Part shown: one piece after another, positions 1-5,232 of the stretch
How positions within the stretch are numbered: position 1 is the first letter of the stretch
Layout: every line of letters begins with the position of its first letter
Source: Nitrospirota bacterium
Lineage (GTDB): Bacteria; Nitrospirota; Nitrospiria; Nitrospirales; Nitrospiraceae
DNA: 5,232 bases
NCBI GenBank assembly: GCA_016222925.1
Contig: JACRQB010000054.1
Coordinates: 1 to 5,232 of the forward strand
Direction of reading: 5' to 3'
The notes under the pieces: model-generated
What the model was told of the DNA's origin: nothing
What the model saw: only the letters and a program-made list of their open reading frames with translations
Databases searched by the model: none
Made by a program: the position numbers and the translations under genes

Positions 1-662
1 CCCCTCTCAACGTTCACCGATCTGTTTGTCATGTGCCGATCGTTGCGCTGACGGCACACGCGATGCAGGGAGATCGGGAGGTGTGCCTTGCCGCAGGCAT
101 GGACGATTACCTGACAAAGCCGTTTACGCTCTCTCAACTTGAGCAGGTGCTGGCTCGGTGGGTGTTCAATAGAAGATCTGTTCAGGTCGAGGTGTGCGGT
201 GATGTCACGAACATACCACTGCAGCAGAACCCGGCAAATCCGCAGGAGGTTCCTGCTCTTCGGAAGGGAGAGCCATGCCAGGACACAATCGTTGAACCAA
301 CGACGATTGATCAGGCCGCGTTAGCCGCCATCCGTGCGCTGCAACGACCAGGTCAACCCGATATCGTCGCCCGCATCGTGACTCAGTACATGGACTCGTC
401 GCCGGAGATTATCGATCGGATACGCCGTGCCGTGTTGTCGCAGGATGCAGTTGGGCTACGTGCCGCTGCGCATCGCCTGAAATCGAGTAGCGCACAGTTA
501 GGAGCGGCTGCATTGGCTTCCGACTGCCGTGAGCTGGAAATGATGGGTGCGAGGGGAGAATCGGAGCGAGCGGATGAGACCTTAAAGAAGCTGGAGCGAC
601 ACTACGCCGACGCCTGTGCCGCCTTCCAAGACGAAATCGGCAAGGGGAGGGCGGCGGCATGA
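1..662 (+). CDS. Hybrid sensor histidine kinase, C-terminal part only (receiver end + Hpt domain)
   Basis: This is the 3' end of a larger phosphorelay protein. The frame is open to the left edge, so the true start lies outside; the GTG at 33 falls inside the receiver domain and is not a credible start. Counting from position 33, residues 2-31 are the last third of a receiver (REC) domain: the IVALTA strand carries the conserved Thr, and DDYLTKPF carries the conserved Lys at residue 29. The phosphoacceptor Asp is upstream of the window. A variable linker (about 35-90) leads to an Hpt domain (about 92-205) with the phosphotransfer motif AHRLKSSSAQLGA; its His is residue 147, at 471-473. Hpt domains pass phosphate between receiver domains. 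REC then Hpt at the C-terminus is the usual layout of BarA/ArcB-like hybrid kinases, so a kinase core upstream is inferred, not seen. The stop overlaps the next start as ATGA. Confidence 0.9.
   Translation, partial: PLNVHRSVCHVPIVALTAHAMQGDREVCLAAGMDDYLTKPFTLSQLEQVLARWVFNRRSVQVEVCGDVTNIPLQQNPANPQEVPALRKGEPCQDTIVEPTTIDQAALAAIRALQRPGQPDIVARIVTQYMDSSPEIIDRIRRAVLSQDAVGLRAAAHRLKSSSAQLGAAALASDCRELEMMGARGESERADETLKKLERHYADACAAFQDEIGKGRAAA
642..650 (+). promoter_or_regulatory. Ribosome binding site for the REC-histidine kinase gene at 659
   Basis: The purine-rich AAGGGGAGG lies inside the last codons of the upstream gene, eight bases before the ATG at 659. It supports 659 as the start. A second ATG follows directly at 662 and would remove only one residue. 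The ATGA overlap suggests translational coupling between the two genes. Confidence 0.65.
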
Positions 663-2125
663 TGGATAACGGTCGTCCCACGGTTCTCATCGTCGATGAT
701 GATCCCGTCGCGCGCTTGCTGGCCCGTGAGGCGCTTGAACAGTCCGGCTGGTCGGTGGAAGAAGCCGAGAATGGTCGACTTGGCCTCGAGGTCTTCATCA
801 AGGGACGTCCGGATCTCATCCTTCTCGATATTATGATGCCGGAAATGGATGGGTTTACGGTCTGTGCTGAGCTGAGAAAATTGCCGGAAGGCATTCACAC
901 TCCTGTGCTCATGATGACCGGACTCGAGGACTACCAGTCAATTACCCACGCCTATGATGCCGGGGCCACTGACTTCATCGTCAAGCCGATCAATGGTCTC
1001 TTGCTGGGACATCGGGTGCGCTATATGTTGCGGGCCGGTCAGGCCATGCGAGACCTACGAGACAGCCAGGATAAGTTGATGCAGACTCGTGACGCCGCGC
1101 TTGAAGGCACTCGCGTGAAGTCAGAGTTTCTAGCGACCATCAGCCATGAGATTCGCACGCCGATGAACGGCATCATCGGGGTGGATGAATTGTTGCTTGA
1201 TACGGAGCTCTCCCCTGAGCAGCGCGATTGCGCTGAAACCATCAAGGAATCCGCTCAATCCTTGCTGGTCATCGTCAACGACATTTTGGACTTTTCGAAA
1301 CTCGATGCCGGTCGCGCCACATTGGATCGAAAGGAATTTGTGCTGAGTCGAGTGGTCGATGACAGCGTGGCGGTGTTCCGAGAGCGGGCACAAGAGAAAG
1401 GACTCCACCTTCGCCATGACATCACATCGTCAGTACCGAGGACGCTCTGGGGCGATCCGACTCACCTCGGTCGGCTCCTCTCCGTATTGCTCAGTAACGC
1501 CGTAAAGTTTACGGAGCGAGGAGAAGTCTGTTTGCAGGTGCAACCGGATCCTCAGCCATCCGGAGACCCGACGGCTGAGGTCTCAACCGGTCTAGGCCGG
1601 ATCCGCTTTTCGGTGACCGACACGGGGATCGGCATCAGTGAGTCAGACGCTCTCCGATTGTTCCAGCCCTTTGTGCAGGTGGATGGGTCTCATCGGCGCA
1701 AGTATGGAGGCACCGGCCTTGGCTTGGCGCTCGCTAAGCAGCTGGTCGAGCTGATGGGGGGAACGATGGAGTTTGAGAGTCTACCAGGGAAGGGGAGCCG
1801 ATTCTGGTTTGACCTCCCGCTTGCGGGTGCCAGTGACCGTATGCCGGAGGCAGTCGGACCTCGTGAGGCGCTTGTCTATGTGAAAGAAGTTGTCAGTCAA
1901 GCCGTTCTTAGAAGAACATTGGAAAAGCTCGGCTATCACGTCCATACCCTAGAGGGCGTCGAAGATCTGGTAAAGATAGGTCCGGAGGTTGCTCCCATCT
2001 TGTTCGTTGTGGAGTGCAACGTACTGGTTCAGGAATCAGTGCGTATGCATGTCCAAAGGTTGAAGGAGCGCTTCTCCCGGTTGCGAATTCTCGGTACCCC
2101 TATGACGGGCTATTGTTTGGAGTGA
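659..2125 (+). CDS. Response-regulator/histidine kinase hybrid (REC-HisKA-HATPase_c-degenerate receiver)
   Basis: This 488-residue protein has no predicted membrane segment, so it is probably a cytoplasmic signalling kinase. An N-terminal receiver (about 7-125) shows the acidic pair D13/D14, phosphoacceptor D57 in LLLDIMMPEMDG, T87 and K109. A short helical linker (about 126-150) leads to HisKA with the H box SHEIRTPMNG (His163). The ATP-binding domain is complete: N box LLSNAVKFT (N280), G1 DTGIGI (D321), F box FQPFVQ and G2 GGTGLGLAL (350-358). The family autophosphorylates on His and passes phosphate to Asp. The tail (about 403-488) has the spacing of a second receiver, but the acidic pocket is replaced by YVKE, the expected Asp region reads FVVECN, and the protein stops before the conserved Lys. 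The gene overlaps the upstream Hpt-protein gene by ATGA; the Hpt domain could serve this receiver, which is inference. The input signal is unknown, since no sensory domain besides the receiver is visible. Confidence 0.92.
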   Translation: MMDNGRPTVLIVDDDPVARLLAREALEQSGWSVEEAENGRLGLEVFIKGRPDLILLDIMMPEMDGFTVCAELRKLPEGIHTPVLMMTGLEDYQSITHAYDAGATDFIVKPINGLLLGHRVRYMLRAGQAMRDLRDSQDKLMQTRDAALEGTRVKSEFLATISHEIRTPMNGIIGVDELLLDTELSPEQRDCAETIKESAQSLLVIVNDILDFSKLDAGRATLDRKEFVLSRVVDDSVAVFRERAQEKGLHLRHDITSSVPRTLWGDPTHLGRLLSVLLSNAVKFTERGEVCLQVQPDPQPSGDPTAEVSTGLGRIRFSVTDTGIGISESDALRLFQPFVQVDGSHRRKYGGTGLGLALAKQLVELMGGTMEFESLPGKGSRFWFDLPLAGASDRMPEAVGPREALVYVKEVVSQAVLRRTLEKLGYHVHTLEGVEDLVKIGPEVAPILFVVECNVLVQESVRMHVQRLKERFSRLRILGTPMTGYCLE

Positions 2126-2146
2126 TTCACGGTAGGGCCCCGTCAT
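2102..2146. terminator. Inverted repeat at the convergent gene ends, possible terminator
   Basis: ATGACGGG at 2102-2109 is repeated as its exact reverse complement CCCGTCAT at 2139-2146, with a 29-base loop. It spans the last codons of the kinase gene and most of the 24-base gap before the convergent yqhA-like gene. No T-run follows on either strand and the loop is long, so a classical intrinsic terminator is not clearly supported. It may be chance, or a weak bidirectional structure. Confidence 0.25.
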
Positions 2147-2149
2147 CCT

Positions 2150-2725
2150 TCAGTGCTTCTTGTCCTTCTGCATGATCTTGTCGGTCCATGCCAGCAAAAT
2201 GGCAGAAGCTAAGAAGGTCATGTGGATGAAGATCTTCCACTTCAGATGTTCCGGGTTTTCATTGGCGACATCCACGAATCCCTTCAAAAGATGAATGCTT
2301 GATATTCCGATTAACGAAGCCGCCAGCTTGATCTTGATGGTCCCGGGATCGACATGGGTCAGCCAATCGGGACGATCCGGATGTTGCTCCAAATCAAGCT
2401 TGCTGACGAACGTCGCATACCCGCCGATGATCACCATGGTCAGCAAATTCGCGACCATCGTGACATCGATCAACCCCAAAACTCCCAACATGAAGACCGT
2501 TTCATCCATCTTATGGATGTGGAGCAACATTTCCCAGAGCTCGATGAGAAATTTATAGGCATAGAGCAGCTCCACCACGATGAGTCCACCATAGAGCGGA
2601 GCTTGAATCCATCGACTGGCAAAGATAATGGACTCGAACGTTGCCTCGACGTGATTGCTGGCTGAATGCGAAGGCTTCAGTGATCTGTGCATCTCTCGAG
2701 ATTCTGGTGAGTCAGAATCGGACAT
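2150..2725 (-). CDS. yqhA: YqhA family (UPF0114) inner-membrane protein
   Basis: This 191-residue protein resembles E. coli YqhA along its length. Recognisable family segments are the FASRWIQAPLYGGL stretch near residues 35-48, LIDVTMVANLLTMVIIGGY at about 85-103, FVSKLDLEQHPDRPDWL at about 106-122, and KLAASLIGISSIHLLKGF at about 133-150, ending IHMTFLASAILLAWTDKI. Four hydrophobic segments (about 42-62, 77-104, 133-152 and 164-181) predict a multi-pass cytoplasmic-membrane protein with a charged C-terminus. It has about 27 polar N-terminal residues more than E. coli YqhA. The ATG at 2725 is chosen because the SD at 2732-2737 lies six bases before it; the TTG at 2728 would be only three bases from the SD. 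The family has no function I can assign with confidence. It is a single gene with its own promoter, convergent with the phosphorelay genes, and no functional link to them is apparent. Confidence 0.9.
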   Translation of the reverse strand: MSDSDSPESREMHRSLKPSHSASNHVEATFESIIFASRWIQAPLYGGLIVVELLYAYKFLIELWEMLLHIHKMDETVFMLGVLGLIDVTMVANLLTMVIIGGYATFVSKLDLEQHPDRPDWLTHVDPGTIKIKLAASLIGISSIHLLKGFVDVANENPEHLKWKIFIHMTFLASAILLAWTDKIMQKDKKH

Positions 2726-2731
2726 CAAATC

Positions 2732-2737
2732 CCTCCT
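2732..2737 (-). promoter_or_regulatory. Shine-Dalgarno of the yqhA-like gene, decides the start
   Basis: On the minus strand this reads AGGAGG, within TTAGGAGGGATTTG just before ATG. The six-base spacing to the ATG at 2725 is near optimal, while the TTG at 2728 would be too close. This selects the 191-residue product. Confidence 0.85.
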
Positions 2738-2775
2738 AAACTGTACAAGGATATAGGTGCTCCAGTGACGAATGG

Positions 2776-2788
2776 ACGGCGGAGCCGT
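2776..2788 (-). promoter_or_regulatory. Small perfect hairpin at the predicted transcript start of the yqhA-like gene
   Basis: The minus strand reads ACGGC TCC GCCGT, a five-base perfect stem with a three-base loop, directly after the -10 element. The expected transcription start (around 2782) falls within it. It could be an operator-like dyad or a 5'-end stem affecting mRNA stability, or it could be chance. Confidence 0.35.
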
Positions 2789-2817
2789 ATCCTAGTCAGT
2801 GCATTCCACGCTGTCAA
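2789..2817 (-). promoter_or_regulatory. Sigma-70-like promoter of the yqhA-like gene
   Basis: On the minus strand a consensus -35 TTGACA (2812-2817) is followed by exactly 17 bases and a -10 of TAGGAT (2789-2794; four of six match TATAAT). Transcription would start near 2782, giving a leader of about 55 bases that ends in the strong SD. The perfect -35 and ideal spacing argue for a real vegetative promoter. Confidence 0.65.
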
Positions 2818-2987
2818 TTCCATCCATCGCTGTGCTGGTGGGGCGTGTGAGTGGTCCAGAGAGAGGGCGATACGTTGGGCAGATGGGGACTGCCAGGCGG
2901 CGAGGCTCTTCCCCAGTGGCAACAACGGGCGAGCATCCACAAGAGTTGCGCTGAGGAGTCATTCTTCTCGCGTCGGCCAGGACTGGC
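2818..2987. other. Intergenic stretch with no recognised feature
   Basis: This lies between the yqhA promoter and the end of the broken response regulator. Short open frames cross it on both strands, but they lack recognisable motifs and have no convincing ribosome binding site. I see no terminator with a T-run for the regulator transcript. A pentamer pair TGCCA/TGGCA near 2890-2930 is too short to call. Confidence 0.5.
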
Positions 2988-3475
2988 TCAGCGAGTCGCC
3001 ATGGGTAACCGCACTTCCGAGCCCTTAAAGCTCCCGGCATAGAAGGCGGCAATCTGGGATCGGCGCCCGATGTTCAGCTTGGAATAGATATTCGCGAGAT
3101 CATTCTTGACGGTTTTTTCACTCAAGCTGAGGTTGATGGCGCTTTCTTTGTTGGTGAGGCCTTTTGCCACCAAGGGAAGGAGACGTTGTTCTTGCGGTGA
3201 CAGAAGTGGTCGTTTGGATTGGCCAGGCTCTGTGTAGACGTGCTTGAGCCACTCCTTGGTATGTTTGGTTAAGCGGGGATCAAGTCCGGCAGTCGGATAT
3301 CGAGTAAGACGAGGTCCGGCTTCAGACGACAACAGAGTGTTTTCGCCTCTTCCATCCGCCCACCTTGGCCTACCACCTTCATGCCAGGCGTCAAATTGAG
3401 GACCGCACAGAGCCCGATACGTACGACTTCATGATCGTCCACAATGACCAGCCGAATTGGTTTAGACTTATTCAT
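2988..3475 (-). pseudogene. NarL/FixJ-type response regulator, broken by internal loss plus frame change
   Basis: Two adjoining frames together spell one LuxR-family response regulator. The first (3269-3475, ATG at 3473-3475) encodes the front half of a receiver: RLVIVDDHEVVRIGL with D13/D14, then LVLLDIRLPD with phosphoacceptor D59. It then runs into LIPA and a TAA. The second frame (2988 to about 3284) resumes at GLDPRLT, which resembles the linker after a complete receiver. It continues into an intact LuxR/GerE HTH (about 3033-3206) with LSPQEQRLLPLVAKGLTNKE and LSEKTVKNDLANIYSKL. The second half of the receiver, including the switch Thr and conserved Lys, is missing: about 60-75 residues judged against the usual 205-220. 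The junction lies near 3276-3290. The start overlaps the kinase stop by eight bases, with a weak SD (AAGGAAG at 3485-3491), so it was the kinase's partner. The HTH frame has no good start of its own; its first candidate is a TTG at 3332 without an SD. Confidence 0.8.
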
Positions 3476-5232
3476 AGATGTGTTCTTCCTTCAGTGGAAG
3501 GTCGACCATCACGCGGGTTCCCTCCCCCGGTGCGCTCTTTAGCGTTCCGACCCCATTATCGCCGATGATCAAATGGATGGCATTCTCCGTCAGGCTGAGT
3601 CGAATCCAGCGATGGGATGCCTGCGCATGGCGGGTACTATTGCTGAGGGCTTCTCGTACAATGTTAAGCAACTGTTCTCCCAGCGTGGGTGTGATGAATG
3701 ATAGTACTGGAGTTGCGATCTCCAGCTCAGGCGGGGCCTGGCTCGCACTGGACATCGACGTGATGAGCTGCCGCAGGGCTTGTCCGAAATCCAGTTCCAT
3801 TGTCGTACGCTGAGTCAATGATGTAATGAATCGCCGAACATCAAGCATCAGCGCGTTGAGCTGGTCAACGGCTTGAGCCATATGGAGTTTCGCCTTCCGA
3901 GGCGATTTCCCTATCGACAACTTGCCGGCTTCCAACTGCATACCAACTGCGTAGAGGGCTTGCAAAGTATTGTCGTGCAGATCTCGACTCAAGTGCTCAC
4001 GTTCTTCCATCGCGAGTTTGCGCTCGGTAATGTCCTGAACCGCCGCCAGGAGGAGCGGCCCGGCATGGCCCGACAACTCGATTCGGGTGGCTTTGACGGA
4101 GACCCAAATAATTTCACCGGACTTACGAATGTATCGCTTTTCGTAGGTATATTCCGATCGAACCCCGCGGAAAAACTCGTCTGTCAACTGGATATTGGCC
4201 GCAAGATCATCCGGGTGCGTGTAGAGGGCATAGCTGCTTCCGACGATTTCATGTTCCTCATACCCTGTGAGCTCGCAGAGGGCTTTGTTGGCGCTGATCG
4301 CACGCCAGTTTTCATCGAGGATACCGAGCCCAACCGGCGCTTCAGCGACAAAGCGCTGGAGCCTCAGCTCGCTCGATCGTAAGGCTTCTTCAGCGTGTCT
4401 GTGTTCGGTAATATCTCGGAAACTCCAGACCCGGCCGACAATGTCCTCATCGAGGATCTGTGGCTGTGAATAGCGCTCGAAGATTCGCCCATCCTTAAAG
4501 TGGAGCACATCGAAGCTTTCTCGCTCTGGATGTGCGTACAGCTCTCGAACCTTATGCAGAAAGGCCTCAGGTTCTCGAAGCTGGACAGTCACGAAGGCCA
4601 GTAGCTTCTCGCCGTCTCGGTTGTCGGCCAACGCTTGGGGGATGCTCCAGAGGTGCAGGAACCGTTGGTTAACACTGGTTACGTTTCCCTCTCGGTCGAC
4701 GACGAGCAGCCCGTCTGCGACCGAGTTGATGGCGGCTTGGAGAAGTGAGTAGGAACGTTTACGATTCGAGATGTCGCGGGCAAAGGCGAAATTATATTCC
4801 TGGCCCTCGACCACGACAAAATTCATGACGATTTCGACCGGGTACGTCTCTCCAGACTTGGCGCGGTGCCGCGACTCGAACCTGAGACGACCGGTTCGGC
4901 GGAGCTCTTCCCAATGTGCGGGCCACGTCTCCATCTGATAATCAGGATCGACATCTGCGACGGTCATGCGGAGAAGTTCGTCACGCGTATATCCGAGCCG
5001 TTGACAAGCCGCATCGTTGACGTAGAGAAGTTTGGCTGACCGGTCGATCCAAAAAGCCAGATCGGCGGATCGGTCGACGGCGATTTGTGTTAACCTCAAG
5101 GCCTGTTCCGCGTGTCGTTGCTCCGTGACGTCGAGACCGATCGTCACCATGCAGCTCTTGCCATTCAGCTCAATTTGTTCTGTGGAGAGCAAACAGGTGC
5201 GGTACCCTCCAGATTTCATGCGGAGTGAGGCC
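3468..5232 (-). CDS. Multi-PAS sensor histidine kinase, HisKA_3 type, lacking the ATP-lid segment (N-terminus outside window)
   Basis: The frame is open to the right edge; the ATG at 5219 lies inside a PAS domain, so this is a C-terminal part of at least 587 residues. Numbering from that ATG: the end of one PAS/PAC (1-40, LDVTEQRHAEQAL), then three further PAS domains at about 41-155 (FARDISNRK), 156-275 (SFRDITEHRHAEEAL) and 280-402 (AVQDITERK). A HisKA_3 dimerisation domain follows with SRDLHDNTLQALYAVGMQLE (His415 at 3975-3977). The HATPase has the N box VREALSNSTRHA (N527) and the G1 box GDNGVG (D554). The kinase should sense cytoplasmic cues such as redox, small ligands or light through PAS, and phosphorylate the regulator at 2988-3475. 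After DNGVG only five residues precede PGEGTRVMVDLPL. The usual GHGLxNM G2 box and ATP lid, about 25-30 residues, are absent without loss of frame. This probably impairs ATP binding, so it may be a pseudokinase or a decaying gene. Confidence 0.88.
   Translation of the reverse strand, partial: ASLRMKSGGYRTCLLSTEQIELNGKSCMVTIGLDVTEQRHAEQALRLTQIAVDRSADLAFWIDRSAKLLYVNDAACQRLGYTRDELLRMTVADVDPDYQMETWPAHWEELRRTGRLRFESRHRAKSGETYPVEIVMNFVVVEGQEYNFAFARDISNRKRSYSLLQAAINSVADGLLVVDREGNVTSVNQRFLHLWSIPQALADNRDGEKLLAFVTVQLREPEAFLHKVRELYAHPERESFDVLHFKDGRIFERYSQPQILDEDIVGRVWSFRDITEHRHAEEALRSSELRLQRFVAEAPVGLGILDENWRAISANKALCELTGYEEHEIVGSSYALYTHPDDLAANIQLTDEFFRGVRSEYTYEKRYIRKSGEIIWVSVKATRIELSGHAGPLLLAAVQDITERKLAMEEREHLSRDLHDNTLQALYAVGMQLEAGKLSIGKSPRKAKLHMAQAVDQLNALMLDVRRFITSLTQRTTMELDFGQALRQLITSMSSASQAPPELEIATPVLSFITPTLGEQLLNIVREALSNSTRHAQASHRWIRLSLTENAIHLIIGDNGVGTLKSAPGEGTRVMVDLPLKEEHIYE

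Noticed and set aside
33..35. GTG as start of the first gene
   Set aside because: It lies in the middle of a receiver domain and the frame is open to the left edge, so the gene begins outside the window.
409..894. 161-residue open frame on the minus strand
   Set aside because: It lies antisense to the well-supported Hpt and receiver domains, has low-complexity Ser/Arg/Pro composition and shows no motif.
2726..2728. TTG start one codon upstream of the yqhA ATG
   Set aside because: Only three bases separate it from AGGAGG; the ATG at 2725 has the better spacing and codon.
2765..3052. Overlapping short open frames on both strands between yqhA and the regulator
   Set aside because: They have no motif and no ribosome binding site, and several frames compete across the same bases; this is typical of noncoding GC-rich DNA.
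3330..3332. Independent small LuxR-HTH gene starting at a TTG
   Set aside because: No SD precedes it, its first 16 residues are an out-of-frame reading of the receiver, and the HTH is better explained as the tail of the broken regulator.
3873..4382. 169-residue open frame on the plus strand
   Set aside because: It lies antisense to the PAS and HisKA_3 parts of the kinase; it is a shadow of its codon pattern with no recognisable domain.
4380..5130. Similar sequence at the PAS-PAS junctions (near 4380 and 5100) as a DNA repeat
   Set aside because: The similarity is the shared DITE/DVTE...RHAE linker of tandem PAS domains, diverged at DNA level, and not a mobile or direct repeat.
5217..5219. 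ATG as start of the multi-PAS kinase
   Set aside because: It falls within a PAS/PAC segment, the frame continues to the right edge and no SD precedes it.

Overview
This window looks like a chromosomal signalling region from a free-living Gram-negative bacterium of roughly 55% GC. The many-PAS sensor kinases, the REC/Hpt proteins and the LuxR-type regulator would suit Nitrospirota or an environmental proteobacterium. That placement is an inference from gene style, because no rRNA or taxonomic marker is present.

Left part (about 1-2125, plus strand): the 3' end of a hybrid histidine kinase, showing the end of a receiver domain and a C-terminal Hpt domain. It overlaps by ATGA a second signalling gene of order REC - HisKA - HATPase_c - degenerate, shortened receiver. 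The pair looks translationally coupled and could form a multi-step phosphorelay.

Middle part (2150 to about 2820, minus strand): a YqhA/UPF0114 family inner-membrane protein, convergent with the phosphorelay genes. It has a strong Shine-Dalgarno sequence and a good sigma-70-like promoter (TTGACA, 17-base spacer, TAGGAT), with a small perfect hairpin at the predicted transcription start. About 170 bases upstream of this promoter hold nothing I can recognise.

Right part (2988-5232, minus strand): a two-component pair read as kinase then regulator. The kinase is a multi-PAS NarX/DegS-like (HisKA_3) sensor kinase whose N-terminus lies beyond the window. The NarL/FixJ-type response regulator overlaps the kinase stop by 8 bases. 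Both members appear damaged. The regulator has lost the second half of its receiver domain and changes frame at the junction, leaving a REC fragment and a LuxR HTH fragment. The kinase keeps its frame but lacks the ATP-lid/G2 segment between the DNGVG box and the final PGEGT motif.

The most notable observation is this paired internal loss in kinase and partner, about 260 bases apart. It may mean a decaying two-component system, or sequence lost during assembly. A third signalling gene (659-2125) also ends in a receiver-like tail without its key residues. I found no CRISPR array, mobile element, tRNA or rRNA, and nothing I can defend as a wholly new system.
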